Positions 44,241 to 53,467 are shown, counted from the first letter of the stretch. The stretch is DNA of 64,000 nt from Halorussus salinisoli (GCA_005239435.1 SZNP01000005.1:1-64000), one strand, 5' to 3'. Program-made: numbers and translations. The notes: generated by a model from the sequence alone, not told the origin.

Positions 44241-44831
44241 ATGCGTGAACTCGACGAAACTGACCTCGAAATTCTGCAACTGCTCGTGGCGGACGCCCGC
44301 CGACCGTACAACGAGATAGCCGACGCGGTGAACCTCTCGCCGCCGACCGTCTCCGACCGCATCGACCGCCTCCGGGAACTCGGCGTCGTCCGGCGGTTCA
44401 CGGTGGACCTCGACCGGTCGCTCCTCTCGGAGGGCATCGCGGTCCTCGTGGACCTCCACGTCGAACCCGGTCGGGTCTCGGAGGTTCGAGGCGACGTCGA
44501 AGAGATCGAGGGCGTCGAACATCTCTTCGTGACCGCCGCCGGTCACGTCATCTTCCACGCTCGCCTTCAGAACGGTGCCATCGAACCCCTGCTGACGGAC
44601 GCGCTGGACACCGATGCAGTCCGCGAGTACGACGTTCACCTGCTCGAAGATTCGGCGTGGCGTCCCGAACCCCGTGGCGTCGAGTTCGCGCTGGAGTGCG
44701 ACGAGTGTGGGAACTCCGTCACCAGCGAGGGCGAGACGTCTCGTATCGACGGTGAACTCTACCAGTTCTGCTGTTCGTCCTGCCAGTCGAGGTTCGAAGA
44801 GCAGTACGAAGAACTGAAGGAAGCGGCCTGA
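44241..44831 (+). CDS. Lrp/AsnC regulator with TRASH metal-binding domain
   Basis: A 196-residue regulator. Residues 1-60 are an AsnC-type helix-turn-helix (LDETDLEILQLLVADARRPY, NEIADAVNLSPPTVSDRIDR). Residues 65-140 are the Lrp ligand domain. The C-terminal 44 residues form a TRASH zinc/copper-binding domain with Cys153 and Cys156 (CDECG) and Cys177, Cys178 and Cys181 (CCSSC). In Halobacterium an Lrp/TRASH protein (VNG1179C) controls a copper efflux ATPase, so copper sensing is likely. No copper pump or chaperone gene is in this window. Confidence 0.88.
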   Translation: MRELDETDLEILQLLVADARRPYNEIADAVNLSPPTVSDRIDRLRELGVVRRFTVDLDRSLLSEGIAVLVDLHVEPGRVSEVRGDVEEIEGVEHLFVTAAGHVIFHARLQNGAIEPLLTDALDTDAVREYDVHLLEDSAWRPEPRGVEFALECDECGNSVTSEGETSRIDGELYQFCCSSCQSRFEEQYEELKEAA

Positions 44832-45172
44832 ACTCCCCCGGACACCTCCTTTCTTCCGGGCTCATACTATTACGAGGCAATATGTATCGGTAATACGAAC
44901 ATTTATGAAGGACCTATCTGAAAACCCTCTGCAAGACGCTCGCAAGACATCTCGTTCCGAGTCGGTCCGTGCGCCGCGGGCGACCCCCCGGAGGCTACCG
45001 ATTTCACTCGGTCGTCCTGGGTCGTTCGCGTCCGCGCGGACGCCCAGTCGGACGGACGCTCACGAGCAGTCGCAGCGCGAGGTGCTACGGACGTGTTCGG
45101 ACCACTCACTTCACCGGCGCGGGTAGTTCGCGGACCTCCGGACCGCGAGGTCGGACGCGGAGGTGTCCGACC
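44832..45172. other. Intergenic region upstream of 45173
   Basis: No convincing gene. A TATA-like element ACATTTATG (44899-44907) would give a leader of about 240 nt, and GGAGGTG at 45159-45165 is a good Shine-Dalgarno 7 nt before the GTG at 45173. A 73-codon frame starting at 44905 is Arg/Ser-rich and unlike a real protein. Confidence 0.5.
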
Positions 45173-46117
45173 GTGACCCGGCCCGACGATTTCGGGCCGA
45201 GCGAGTACCTCTGTTACCGCCTCCTCGTGGGACTCGACGAGTCGGCGAACGCCGCGATTTCTCGCTCGAAGTTTCACAAACTCAGTTGTCTCACCGACAG
45301 ATACCTCGCCGAAGAACTCGACTGCAACGTCGGCCTTCCCCGGTACTGGTACGTCTACGGCGAGGTCGTGGACGAGCAGAGTCTCACCGGCGACTTCTAC
45401 GTCGCTCCCTCGGCGAAGTTCTGGTCGGGCCAGCGCTACCTCCCTGCCGACGACGTGAACGACTGGGAGTTTCCCGTCCCGAGCGAGCGAAAAGCCCGCA
45501 TCGACGAGGCGGTGGAGTGGGCGGTCCAGAACTTCGCACGGACGAACGCGGAAGGCATCCAGCAGTACCTCTATCGCCACTACGTCCCTAACGAGTTCGT
45601 TCGGACCTACAGCGACCTTCGGTCGCAGTTGAAGCGGGTGGACCTCGACACCCAGTACACTCTCGGCGACTTCGAGGTCGGTTCGCACTCGACTCGGGGG
45701 TTCGTGGTCGAGTCGCTCGAAACCATGGTCGAGACCTACCCCCGCGACGACTACCCCGAAGCCTACGAACTGTTTCTGGAGTGGTACGAGACGGTCGAAC
45801 TCCTGCTGGAGGCCGACGACCCCGACTACGCCGCAATCGAGGAGTTTCTCGACTCGTTCGTCACGATGCTGAGCAAGGTCGAACTCCGATTCCACCACCG
45901 CCAGCACATCCCCGACGACCGCATCAAGGTCTGGGAGAACGAGCGACTCGAGGCCAAGGAGACGTTCGCCCGGATGCTGGCCGAGAAGCGCGAAACGCTA
46001 CTCGACGGCGACTCTCGGCGTGAGACCTCGTGGACCAATGCCTCGGTGCGCGACGGCGGAGAGACCGGTCCGTCGGCGTCGGTGTCGTTCTCTCGCAGGC
46101 TCGACTCGTTCGACTAG
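45173..46117 (+). CDS. Haloarchaeal protein of unknown function
   Basis: A 314-residue soluble protein starting with GTG at 45173, decided by the strong Shine-Dalgarno GGAGGTG just upstream. The first 110 residues (SEYLCYRLLVGLDESANAAI, RSKFHKLSCLTDRYLAEELD, GLPRYWYVYGEVVDEQSLTG) look like a conserved, mostly helical domain; a faint resemblance to SocA/Panacea-type antitoxin helices (KFHKL...Y) is not enough for a call. The rest is helical with acidic stretches. It lies 66 nt before the Rieske gene on the same strand and may be cotranscribed with it. Confidence 0.75.
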   Translation: MTRPDDFGPSEYLCYRLLVGLDESANAAISRSKFHKLSCLTDRYLAEELDCNVGLPRYWYVYGEVVDEQSLTGDFYVAPSAKFWSGQRYLPADDVNDWEFPVPSERKARIDEAVEWAVQNFARTNAEGIQQYLYRHYVPNEFVRTYSDLRSQLKRVDLDTQYTLGDFEVGSHSTRGFVVESLETMVETYPRDDYPEAYELFLEWYETVELLLEADDPDYAAIEEFLDSFVTMLSKVELRFHHRQHIPDDRIKVWENERLEAKETFARMLAEKRETLLDGDSRRETSWTNASVRDGGETGPSASVSFSRRLDSFD

Positions 46118-46183
46118 TGACAGATTCTGTACAAAATATCGCTTCAGCGAATCGTTTTGAGGGTTGCTGACGAACCACGTTCT

Positions 46184-47929
46184 ATGGCGACGCAAGAATC
46201 AGACGACGCGGAGTTCGTCAGCGTGGCCGACGCAGACGAACTCCACGAGGAGGGTCGAATAGTGACGCGAGCAGGCGGTCGAGCAATCGCGGTCTTCCAC
46301 CACGAGGGCGAGTTTCAGGCGGTGGACAACAGGTGTCCGCACATGGGGTTCCCGCTCGCAGACGGGACGGTGGACGACGGTATCCTGACGTGCCACTGGC
46401 ACCACGCGCGATTCGAACTCTCCTGTGGCGACACCTTCGACCCGTGGGCCGACGACGTGCAGAGTTTCCCGACAGAAGTCCGGGACGGCGAGGTGTACGT
46501 GGACCCACATCCCGACCCCGACCTGCCGCCGGTCGAACACTGGACGGACAGACTTCGGACCGGACTGGAGGAGAGTCTGCGCCTGGTGGTCGCCAAGTCG
46601 GTCATCGGACTGGCCGACGAGGGCGTGGCCTACACCGACCCGCTCCGGCAGGGTCTGGAGTTCGGCGCGCAGTACCGCGAAGACGGGTGGAGTTCGGGCC
46701 TGACCATCCTCTCGGCGATGGCGAACCTCCACGACGAGTTGCGTCCCGACGACCAGCGACGAGCCGTGTACACCGGCCTCTACCGGGTCGCCGAGGACTG
46801 TCAGGGCGAACCCCCGAAGTTCGACCAGCCGTCGTTCTCGGCCCGGGACCTCTCGCGCGAGCGTCTCGAATCGTGGTTCCGCGAGACCATCGAGGTTCGG
46901 GACCGGGACGGCGCGGAGCGATGCCTCCAGACCGCCATCGCCACGCTCGAACCGGAGGAGGTAGCCGACATCCTCTATCTGGCCGCCACGGACCACCTCT
47001 ACATGGCCGCGGGCCACACGTTCGACTTCATCAACAAGGCGTGCGAGGCGCTCGACCACGTCGGCTGGGACCACGCCGACGAGATTCTGCCGAGCGTGAT
47101 TCCCCGACTCACCGAGGCCACGCGCTCGGAGGAGCTCTCGTCGTGGCGACAGCCGATCGACGTGGCCCAACTCACCTACGACGCCTACGACGAACTGCCG
47201 GACCTCGCCGAGGACGGCGAAGACGCGGAGTGGGACGCCCCCGAGGGATTCGCCGAGACCCTGCTCTCGGACGACCCCGAGGAGATAATCACCGCGATGA
47301 AGGCCGCGGTCCAGAACGGCGCGACTCCGGCCCAGTTGGCGGGCGAAGTCGCGCAGGCCGCTGGCCGCCGGGTCGCCCAGTTCGGTACGTCCAACGAGTT
47401 CAACGACTGGAACACGGTCCACCACACCTACAGCTACGCCAACGCGGTCCACAAGGCGGCACTGCGCACTAACTCGTCCGCGGCCTACCGCGGGGCCCTC
47501 GCTGGCGCGATGAGCGTCTACCTCGACCGGTTCCTCAACACGCCGCCGACGCCCATCCCCGACGGGACCGAGGTCGAGGCACCCGACGACCTCCGGGAGG
47601 AACTGCTCGACGTCTTCGACGAGGAGGGCGAGGTCGACGCCGCCGGAAAACTCGTCGCCTCGTACCTCCGGGACGGCGGCGACCCCGCAGAACTCAAGAA
47701 GGTTCTCGGCGAGGGCCTCCTCCGCGAGGACGCCGACTTCCACACGCTCCAGAACGTCGAGGCCGCCTTCGAGCGGTTCGACCTCACCGAGGACCCCGAG
47801 GAGGCCCGGACGCACATGGTCGCCACCGCGCGCTACGTGTCCGCGCACGTCCCCACGCGGCGCTCGGCCGAGCAGACCTACACCATCGCGGACCGCCTCC
47901 ACCGCGGCGAGAAGGTCCACGAATCGTAG
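46184..47929 (+). CDS. Rieske [2Fe-2S] protein fused to a large helical domain
   Basis: A 581-residue protein. Residues 10-110 are a Rieske domain with Cys51/His53 and Cys70/His73 (CPHMGFPLAD and CHWHHARFEL). Residues 115-575 are a helical domain with RLRTGLEESLRLVVAKSVIG, LTILSAMANLHDELRPDDQR, HTFDFINKACEALDHVGWDH and HHTYSYANAVHKAALRTNSS, then VYLDRFLNTPPTPIPDG. I recall similar fusions from actinobacteria, with the helical half sometimes annotated as questin oxidase-like, but no catalytic assignment is certain. It probably takes electrons via the cluster for an oxygenase-type or redox role. Confidence 0.85.
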   Translation: MATQESDDAEFVSVADADELHEEGRIVTRAGGRAIAVFHHEGEFQAVDNRCPHMGFPLADGTVDDGILTCHWHHARFELSCGDTFDPWADDVQSFPTEVRDGEVYVDPHPDPDLPPVEHWTDRLRTGLEESLRLVVAKSVIGLADEGVAYTDPLRQGLEFGAQYREDGWSSGLTILSAMANLHDELRPDDQRRAVYTGLYRVAEDCQGEPPKFDQPSFSARDLSRERLESWFRETIEVRDRDGAERCLQTAIATLEPEEVADILYLAATDHLYMAAGHTFDFINKACEALDHVGWDHADEILPSVIPRLTEATRSEELSSWRQPIDVAQLTYDAYDELPDLAEDGEDAEWDAPEGFAETLLSDDPEEIITAMKAAVQNGATPAQLAGEVAQAAGRRVAQFGTSNEFNDWNTVHHTYSYANAVHKAALRTNSSAAYRGALAGAMSVYLDRFLNTPPTPIPDGTEVEAPDDLREELLDVFDEEGEVDAAGKLVASYLRDGGDPAELKKVLGEGLLREDADFHTLQNVEAAFERFDLTEDPEEARTHMVATARYVSAHVPTRRSAEQTYTIADRLHRGEKVHES

Positions 47930-47976
47930 CCCGCGTTCGGCCCGTGGATCGAATGGCGCGACTCCGTAGGTGGTGA

Positions 47977-48105
47977 GGCATCACGCCCGTAGGCGACCTT
48001 GGCCCTGGCGAAGTGGTCACGACGGCACGAGACGACACGCTCGGCGAGCAGTTGGACGAGGTTGCCGACGCCGTCGAGGCCCAGTCGCCGGACTACAGTC
48101 CGTAA
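47977..48105 (+). pseudogene. Internally deleted CBS-domain remnant
   Basis: A 42-codon open frame with no usable start (a stop lies just before 47977) reads VGDLGPGEVVTTARDDTLGE, the start of a CBS domain, joined directly to QLDEVADAVEAQSPDYSP, a typical end of haloarchaeal CBS-pair proteins. The middle of the gene is absent. It lies between the Rieske gene and a short minus-strand gene. The call is from pattern memory. Confidence 0.45.
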
Positions 48106-48149
48106 CCCATCCCGAAGCTTTTGAGCCCGATTCCCGCGGAATCGCGGCC

Positions 48150-48320
48150 CTACTCGTTCGACGCGAAGACGAGTAGCAGCGTCACGCCGTTGCCCCCGAG
48201 TGCTATCTCCTGGTCCACGAGGTCGTAGCCGTCGGCCTCGAACTCCTCGATGCGGTTGTTGGCCGAACTCTCGGCCTGCTGTCGACTCCCCGACTGAACG
48301 ATCTCTATCTGCTTGTTCAC
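48150..48320 (-). CDS. Small protein of 56 residues
   Basis: A 56-residue protein with a GTG start at 48320 and a stop at 48150-48152. The sequence begins MNKQIEIVQSGSRQQAESSA and continues RIEEFEADGYDLVDQEIALG, then ends TLLLVFASNE. The alternating strand-helix-strand pattern and open frame suggest a real small protein; I do not recognise the family. It lies between cobQ and the Rieske gene. Confidence 0.7.
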   Translation of the reverse strand: MNKQIEIVQSGSRQQAESSANNRIEEFEADGYDLVDQEIALGGNGVTLLLVFASNE

Positions 48321-48413
48321 ACGGAACGTATCGCCGTTGCGGACCGTAAATGGGGTGGCTCTTAATCGTCGGTCGGTCGCCCGCAGACTGATTTCGTCTC
48401 CGTCCCGTTTCGC

Positions 48414-49943
48414 CTACGCTGCGGGCAACCCGAGCGCCGCCAAATCCACGTACTCCCGGACCAGTTCGGCCGCGGCGTCGTAGGGCGACCCCGAAGTCCT
48501 CTCGCACTCGGGGGCCGTCTCGCCCGCGGATTCGAACGCCGTCGCGACGAACGCCGACAGGACGTTCTCGTTCTCGAAGAGTCCGTGGAGGTAGGTTCCA
48601 AGCACGTGGTCCGTGGCTGCACTCCCCGGTCCGAGGGGCCGGACTACCTCCCCTGTGGGCTCCGAGTCGCCCATGTGAATTTCGTACCCCGAGGCGGTCC
48701 CCGACGCACCAGCTATCGGTCCCGCGCCAACCACCGACCGCGTGGCCTGCTCGACCCGCTTGTCGGTCGAGAACCGGGTTTCGACCGGAAGCAGGCCCAG
48801 GCCTCTGACGGTTTCGCGGTCTTCCGTACTCTCGATTCCGGCGTTCGTGATTCGCTCGCCGAGCATCTGATAGCCCCCGCAGAGGCCGACGATAGGTCCG
48901 TCGAAGGCCGCGAGCGCGTCGTCGAACCCCGCCTCGCCTAGTGCGAGCAGGTCGTCCACGGTGTTCTTGGTGCCCGGCAGGACCACCGCGTCGGCTTCCG
49001 CGAGGTCGTCGGTAAACTCTGCGTCGAGAGGCACGTACGCCACGCGAACGCCCGGTTCGCGGGCCAGCGGCTCGATGTCGGTGACGTTCGAGGCCCGGGG
49101 AAGACGCGGCACCGCGACCCTGACCGAGCGGTCGTCGGGCACGTCGTCTCCTCCTCGGACCGACCGCTCGCCCGGGGCCGGGAGCGAGACGCTGTCCTCT
49201 TCCGGGAGACCGGGGTCGTCGTACGGCAGGACGCCGAGTATCGGCACGCCGGTCCTCGCTTCGAACTCTTCGATGCCGGGGTCGAGGATGGACCGGTCGC
49301 CGCGGAACTTCGTGACGATTGCGCCAGCGACCTGCTCGCGCACGTCGTCGGGCATCAGTTCGAGGGTGCCGTAGAGGCTGGCGAACGCGCCGCCGCGTTC
49401 GATGTCTGCCACGACGAGCACCTCGGCGCAGTCGGCGAACCGTGCGGTCTCGACGTTCGCCAAATCGTGGTCGTGGAGGTTGATTTCGGCGATGGACCCC
49501 GCGCCCTCGGCGACGACGACTTCGTGGTCGGCGGCGAGTCGGTCGTGGGATTGGACTGCCGCGCTCCGGGCGGTCTCCCAGTAGTCGTCGTAGTACGTCC
49601 CCGCCGCGAAGTGACCGACCGCCTCGCCCTGCACGACGAGTTGGCTCTCGCCATCGCCGCGAGGTTTGAGCAGGACCGGGTTCATGTCCGTCGTCGGCGT
49701 CACTCGGGCGGCGCGGGCCTGCACGTACTGCGAGACGCCGATTTCGCCCCAGTCGGTTCCGCTATCGTCGCTCTCGTCGTCCTCGTCCGGTGAGAGCGCG
49801 GCCCGGGCGTTGTTGCTCATGTTCTGGGCCTTGAACGGCGCGACCGAGACGCCCGCGTCGGCCAGCGCGCGACAGAGGCCCGCGGCGACCGTACTCTTGC
49901 CGACGTGGCTCGCGGTCCCGGCGACCAGCAGGGTCCGGGTCAC
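48414..49943 (-). CDS. cobQ: Cobyric acid synthase
   Basis: A 509-residue amidotransferase that amidates adenosylcobyrinic acid a,c-diamide at four positions to give adenosylcobyric acid. The N-terminal synthetase domain has the P-loop [20 protein letters not shown] (5-24) and [13 protein letters not shown]. The C-terminal glutaminase has [19 protein letters not shown] and the nucleophile Cys in [15 protein letters not shown], with His near the end in [13 protein letters not shown]. Length matches the family. It follows cobO by 21 nt, at the end of the cbiA-cobO-cobQ operon. Confidence 0.95.
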   Translation of the reverse strand: MTRTLLVAGTASHVGKSTVAAGLCRALADAGVSVAPFKAQNMSNNARAALSPDEDDESDDSGTDWGEIGVSQYVQARAARVTPTTDMNPVLLKPRGDGESQLVVQGEAVGHFAAGTYYDDYWETARSAAVQSHDRLAADHEVVVAEGAGSIAEINLHDHDLANVETARFADCAEVLVVADIERGGAFASLYGTLELMPDDVREQVAGAIVTKFRGDRSILDPGIEEFEARTGVPILGVLPYDDPGLPEEDSVSLPAPGERSVRGGDDVPDDRSVRVAVPRLPRASNVTDIEPLAREPGVRVAYVPLDAEFTDDLAEADAVVLPGTKNTVDDLLALGEAGFDDALAAFDGPIVGLCGGYQMLGERITNAGIESTEDRETVRGLGLLPVETRFSTDKRVEQATRSVVGAGPIAGASGTASGYEIHMGDSEPTGEVVRPLGPGSAATDHVLGTYLHGLFENENVLSAFVATAFESAGETAPECERTSGSPYDAAAELVREYVDLAALGLPAA

Positions 49944-49964
49944 GGGTCGGTCCTCCGAGCCATC

Positions 49965-50657
49965 TCAGTACTCGGTTCCCTTCCGCGCGCCCTGGCCCGC
50001 ATCGATGGGATGGGTCTCCTTCTCGACGTGAGTCACGAGGTCGGCGAGTTCGCAGGCGAACTCCGGGCGCTCGTGGCTCCCGGTCAGGACGAGTTCGAGG
50101 TCGTCGGGTTTCGATTCCACGAGGTCGCGCACCTCGTCGGCGTCGAGCAGGTCCCTGCTGACCGCGTAGAGGATTTCGTCGAGTATCAGCATGTGGACGC
50201 CCTTCTTCGGAGGTGCGTCGAGCGGGACGGGGCCGGTGTCCCTAGAGGCCTCGACGATCTCCTCGGCGCGCGCGAGGCCGCCCTTGGCCTTGGCCGCGTG
50301 CTCGTCGTCGTCTGAGCCGTCGAGGAAGCCGTGCCAGCCGTAGTGGCCGGTGTTCTCGTAGCTGAACCCCGGGAAGTTCTCGATTGCGTTGTACTCGCCT
50401 CGAACGTCCTCGACGCTCCCCGCGCCGCCTTTCATGAACTGGACCATGTGAACCCGGTAGCCGTGGCCCGCGGCACGGAACCCCATCCCCATCGCCGCGG
50501 TGGTCTTGCCCTTGCCGTCGCCCCACCAGAGTTGGACGAGACCGAACTCGTCGGGGGCCGAGGGTTCGATGTCTCCGTCGGCAGGTGAATCCGTGCTATC
50601 GTCGTTTTTCGCGCCGGTGCCGTCGTCGCTCGCGGTGTCGGTCGTGTCGTCGGTCAT
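49965..50657 (-). CDS. cobO: Cob(I)yrinic acid a,c-diamide adenosyltransferase (CobO type)
   Basis: A 230-residue ATP:corrinoid adenosyltransferase. The P-loop is LWWGDGKGKTTAAMGMG (43-59), followed by HMVQFMKGG and the LILDEILYAV Walker B and ELVLTGSHERPEF segments of the CobO/BtuR family. The first 38 residues are an acidic disordered extension (MTDDTTDTASDDGTGAKNDD), typical of haloarchaea. It attaches the adenosyl group to the corrin ring. Its start overlaps the cbiA stop by 4 nt. The ATG at 50657 was chosen over a far upstream in-frame start. Confidence 0.94.
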   Translation of the reverse strand: MTDDTTDTASDDGTGAKNDDSTDSPADGDIEPSAPDEFGLVQLWWGDGKGKTTAAMGMGFRAAGHGYRVHMVQFMKGGAGSVEDVRGEYNAIENFPGFSYENTGHYGWHGFLDGSDDDEHAAKAKGGLARAEEIVEASRDTGPVPLDAPPKKGVHMLILDEILYAVSRDLLDADEVRDLVESKPDDLELVLTGSHERPEFACELADLVTHVEKETHPIDAGQGARKGTEY

Positions 50658-51967
50658 AGTTGATCGATGAACGCGTCGAACGCGCCGCTCTCGGGGTGGA
50701 CGTGGCAGTAGGTTCCCAGCGTCCGGTACTCGGTCAGGCCGTCGCGGTCGCCGTCGATGCCGTCGCCGCGCTCCACGTCGAAGGCGTACCGGGCGTCGGT
50801 CGCGGGGTCCGCGCTGGAGTAGTGGAACTCGTGGCCGCGGAGTCGGTCGCCCCCGATCGCCGTCAGCGTCCCCTCGCGCGCCCGGAGTTCCACGTGGTCG
50901 AGCGCCTGATACCGGTCGCGCATCTCCACGTCGGCCGGGAGGACCGCCGCCATCTCGTAGGTCTCGCCGTCGGTCGTGGTCAACGACTCGCAGAGGGCCA
51001 TCAGACCGCCGCACTCGCCGAGGACCGGCAGGCCCTCGCTCGCCCGGTCCGCGAGCGTCGTGAGCGCCGGACTCTCGGCGAGGTCGGCGGCGTGGAGTTC
51101 CGGGTAGCCGCCCGGGAGGTACACCCCGTCGCAGTCGGGCAGGTCGTCGCCCGCGACCGGCGAGAACGTCGTCACGTCGGCCCGCGCCCGGAGTCGTTCC
51201 ATCGTCGCGGGGTAACAGAACCGGAACGCGGCGTCCCGCGGAACTGCGATTCGCGTGTCGGTTCGCTCGCGGTCGGTCCCGATGTCCTCAGTCGTCTCGG
51301 TCGGTCGCGGCGGTTCCCGAGCGACCGTCAGCAGTCGGCCGGTCCGAACGTTCTCGGCGGCCGCGTCCAGCGCGTCGTCGCTCAGCGGTCGCTCCTCGCC
51401 CAGTTCGAGACCGAGGTGGCGGTCCGGGATTTCGAGGTCCGAGTTCGGTGCTATTCGCCCGAAGTAGGTGAGGTCGTCCGGGAGGGCCTCGCGGATGCCC
51501 TCGGCGTGGCGGCCGCCGTGGGCGCGCTGGGCGAGGACACCGGCGACCTCTACGTCGCGTCCCGCGCGCTCGGCGTACTCCCGGAACCCGAGAGCGGTGG
51601 CGGCCACGCTCTCCATCCCGGCGCTCGCGTCCGCGACGAGGACCACCGGCAGGTCGAGCGCCTCGGCGACCATCGCGGTGCTGGAACCGTCGCCGTCGTA
51701 CAGGCCCATCACGCCCTCGACCACGCAGACGTCGCCCTCGCCCCGGTAGTAGTTGCGCCGGAGGCCCTCGCGGCCCTCCAGCCAGCAGTCCAGCGTCCGG
51801 GAGGGGCGTCCGGCGACCTGCTGGTGGTGGCTCGGGTCGATGAAGTCGGGTCCGGCCTTCGCGGGTTGGACCGCTCGCCCGTCGTTCTGAAGCGCCCGCG
51901 TCACGGCGAGCGCGGCGACGGTCTTGCCGACGCCCGAACTCGTCCCGCCGAGGACGAACCCCTTCAC
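50654..51967 (-). CDS. cbiA: Cobyrinic acid a,c-diamide synthase
   Basis: A 437-residue glutamine-dependent amidotransferase acting on the a and c acetate side chains of cobyrinic acid. The P-loop is FVLGGTSSGVGKTVAALAVT, the domain has AKAGPDFIDPSHH and VVEGVMGLYDG, and the C-terminal glutaminase has the nucleophile Cys in PVLGECGGLMALCE and the final GTYCHVHPES. The first gene of the operon cbiA-cobO-cobQ. Its promoter is in the 313-nt gap 51968-52280 shared with cobA. Confidence 0.95.
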   Translation of the reverse strand: MKGFVLGGTSSGVGKTVAALAVTRALQNDGRAVQPAKAGPDFIDPSHHQQVAGRPSRTLDCWLEGREGLRRNYYRGEGDVCVVEGVMGLYDGDGSSTAMVAEALDLPVVLVADASAGMESVAATALGFREYAERAGRDVEVAGVLAQRAHGGRHAEGIREALPDDLTYFGRIAPNSDLEIPDRHLGLELGEERPLSDDALDAAAENVRTGRLLTVAREPPRPTETTEDIGTDRERTDTRIAVPRDAAFRFCYPATMERLRARADVTTFSPVAGDDLPDCDGVYLPGGYPELHAADLAESPALTTLADRASEGLPVLGECGGLMALCESLTTTDGETYEMAAVLPADVEMRDRYQALDHVELRAREGTLTAIGGDRLRGHEFHYSSADPATDARYAFDVERGDGIDGDRDGLTEYRTLGTYCHVHPESGAFDAFIDQL

Positions 51968-52280
51968 GCTCGGGCCTCCCGAATCCGCTCGTCAGTGTCT
52001 CCGCGCCGAAGTACCATCGTCTCGTGGTTAGAACAAGCACGGTTTAATCAACTGTGGTTTCGAGCATCGCAGTCGGCGGTAACGAACCGAAGACAACTAA
52101 TTCATATTTTAAACAAGATATAAATATTCTAAAGGGGCAAGAATAATTCTTCGTACTTTATTTTCCTTTCCCTCCGCGTTCCGGTTTCGACGACGATTCA
52201 GGGGCCGTCGGCTTCCGTCGGAAGTGCAACCCCGGTAGTACAAGCAAGATTGAAGTAACTAAAGGTTATTTGTAAAAGTG
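51968..52280. promoter_or_regulatory. Divergent cbiA/cobA promoter region with cobalamin motif
   Basis: The region holds an AT-rich core (52100-52160, including the 13-bp palindrome AAGAATAATTCTT at 52139-52151) and, just upstream of cobA, GTAGTACAAGCAAGATTGAA at 52235-52254, overlapped by ATTGAAGTAACTAAAGGTTA at 52249-52268. The second is nearly repeated before cbiX at 53421-53440, the first in the cobN/chlD gap at 59877-59896. It looks like a shared regulatory element. Confidence 0.6.
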
Positions 52281-53294
52281 ATGAACGAAGACATCGGTGA
52301 CCGCTACAGGGCCGACGCCGACGAGGGCCGGTCGTCCGAGCGCAGTTCGCTGGGTTCGGTTTCGGAAACCTCGCGGTCGAGCGACGGGTTCGAGACGCTC
52401 ACTGCCGACTCGGCCCCGGAGACCGACCGCGGCGCGGCGGCCTCGCGGGTGGGTTCGGTCGGCGACTGCGCGACCGGGGACTCGGCGGACGGGAACACCG
52501 ACCCGACCGCCGACTCGAAATCGGTCGGCACGACGGCCGCGGGCGGCAAGGTGTACCTCGTCGGGTCGGGACCCGGCGACCCCGAACTGCTCACGCGCAA
52601 GGCGTGGCGACTCCTCGAAGGCGCGGACTTCGTCCTCTACGATTCGCTGGTCAACGACGACGTACACGACCAACTCCCCGCGTCGGTCGAGACCGTGGAC
52701 GTGGGCAAGCGCCCGCCCGCCCGGACTTCGCAGGACGAAATCAACGAGATGTTGGTCGACCTCGCGCGCGACGGCGCGGCGGTCGTCCGTCTCAAGGGCG
52801 GCGACCCGCACGTCTTCGGCCGCGGCGGCGAGGAGGCACAGCACCTCGCCGCTGCCGACGTTCCCTTCGAGGTCGTCCCGGGCGTGTCGAGCGCAGTGGC
52901 CGCTCCGGGCGTCGCGGGCATCCCGCTGACCCACCGCGAGTGCGCGTCGAGCGTCACCGTCATCACGGGCCACGAGACCCCCGACAAGGACGAGAGCGCA
53001 CTCGATTGGGACGCGCTCGCCGACACCGTCGTCAGCGGGGGCACTCTCGTCGTCCTGATGGGGGTCAGGCGACTCTCGACCAACGTCGCCGCGCTCCGCG
53101 AACACGGGGTCCCGGCAGAGACCCCGGTGGCGATGGTCCAGAAGGCGACGTGGCGCGACGAACAGACGGTCTCCGGAACGCTGGCGACCATCGAAGCCGA
53201 GAAGGAGGCGGCCGGGGTCGAACCACCGGCGGTCACGGTCGTCGGCGACGTGGTCGGCGTCAGGAGCGACACGAGCGAGTGGCTCGACAGGTGA
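52281..53294 (+). CDS. cobA: Uroporphyrinogen-III C-methyltransferase
   Basis: A 337-residue SAM-dependent methyltransferase that converts uroporphyrinogen III to precorrin-2. Residues 1-88 are an acidic low-complexity extension absent from most bacterial SUMTs. The catalytic part starts KVYLVGSGPGDPELLTRKA (90-108), with DFVLYDSLVN, VRLKGGDPHVFGRGGEEAQH, PGVSSAVAAPGVAGIPLTHR and SVTVITGHE as standard SUMT motifs. The ATG at 52281 follows GTG 3 nt earlier. It is monocistronic and carries the shared cobalamin promoter element. Confidence 0.94.
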   Translation: MNEDIGDRYRADADEGRSSERSSLGSVSETSRSSDGFETLTADSAPETDRGAAASRVGSVGDCATGDSADGNTDPTADSKSVGTTAAGGKVYLVGSGPGDPELLTRKAWRLLEGADFVLYDSLVNDDVHDQLPASVETVDVGKRPPARTSQDEINEMLVDLARDGAAVVRLKGGDPHVFGRGGEEAQHLAAADVPFEVVPGVSSAVAAPGVAGIPLTHRECASSVTVITGHETPDKDESALDWDALADTVVSGGTLVVLMGVRRLSTNVAALREHGVPAETPVAMVQKATWRDEQTVSGTLATIEAEKEAAGVEPPAVTVVGDVVGVRSDTSEWLDR

Positions 53295-53420
53295 CCCTCG
53301 CGTTTCGGAGACGTTCGTCGCCTCCACCCTGTACCTCACTCGTTCGATAGCTCGACCGTTCGCTTCGTACTGCTGTCAAAACATATTTGGTTGGCGCTCG
53401 CGTTGACCAAATCAAGCCCA

Positions 53421-53445
53421 ATTGTAGTAACTAAAACTTACTTGG
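53421..53445 (+). promoter_or_regulatory. Cobalamin-gene promoter element, cbiX copy
   Basis: ATTGTAGTAACTAAAACTTA (53421-53440) shares 17 of 20 bases with the cobA copy at 52249-52268, and the match goes on to 53445. It lies 33 nt upstream of the cbiX start. An inverted repeat TTTGGT/ACCAAA lies just upstream (53386-53391 and 53406-53411). Confidence 0.55.
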
Positions 53446-53467
53446 TTGGGCGGCGTGAGGTTCATCA

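Noticed and set aside
44905..45126. 73-codon frame upstream of the unknown 314-residue protein
   Set aside because: Arg/Ser-rich without a fold; the following GTG has a good Shine-Dalgarno, so this is more likely a leader.
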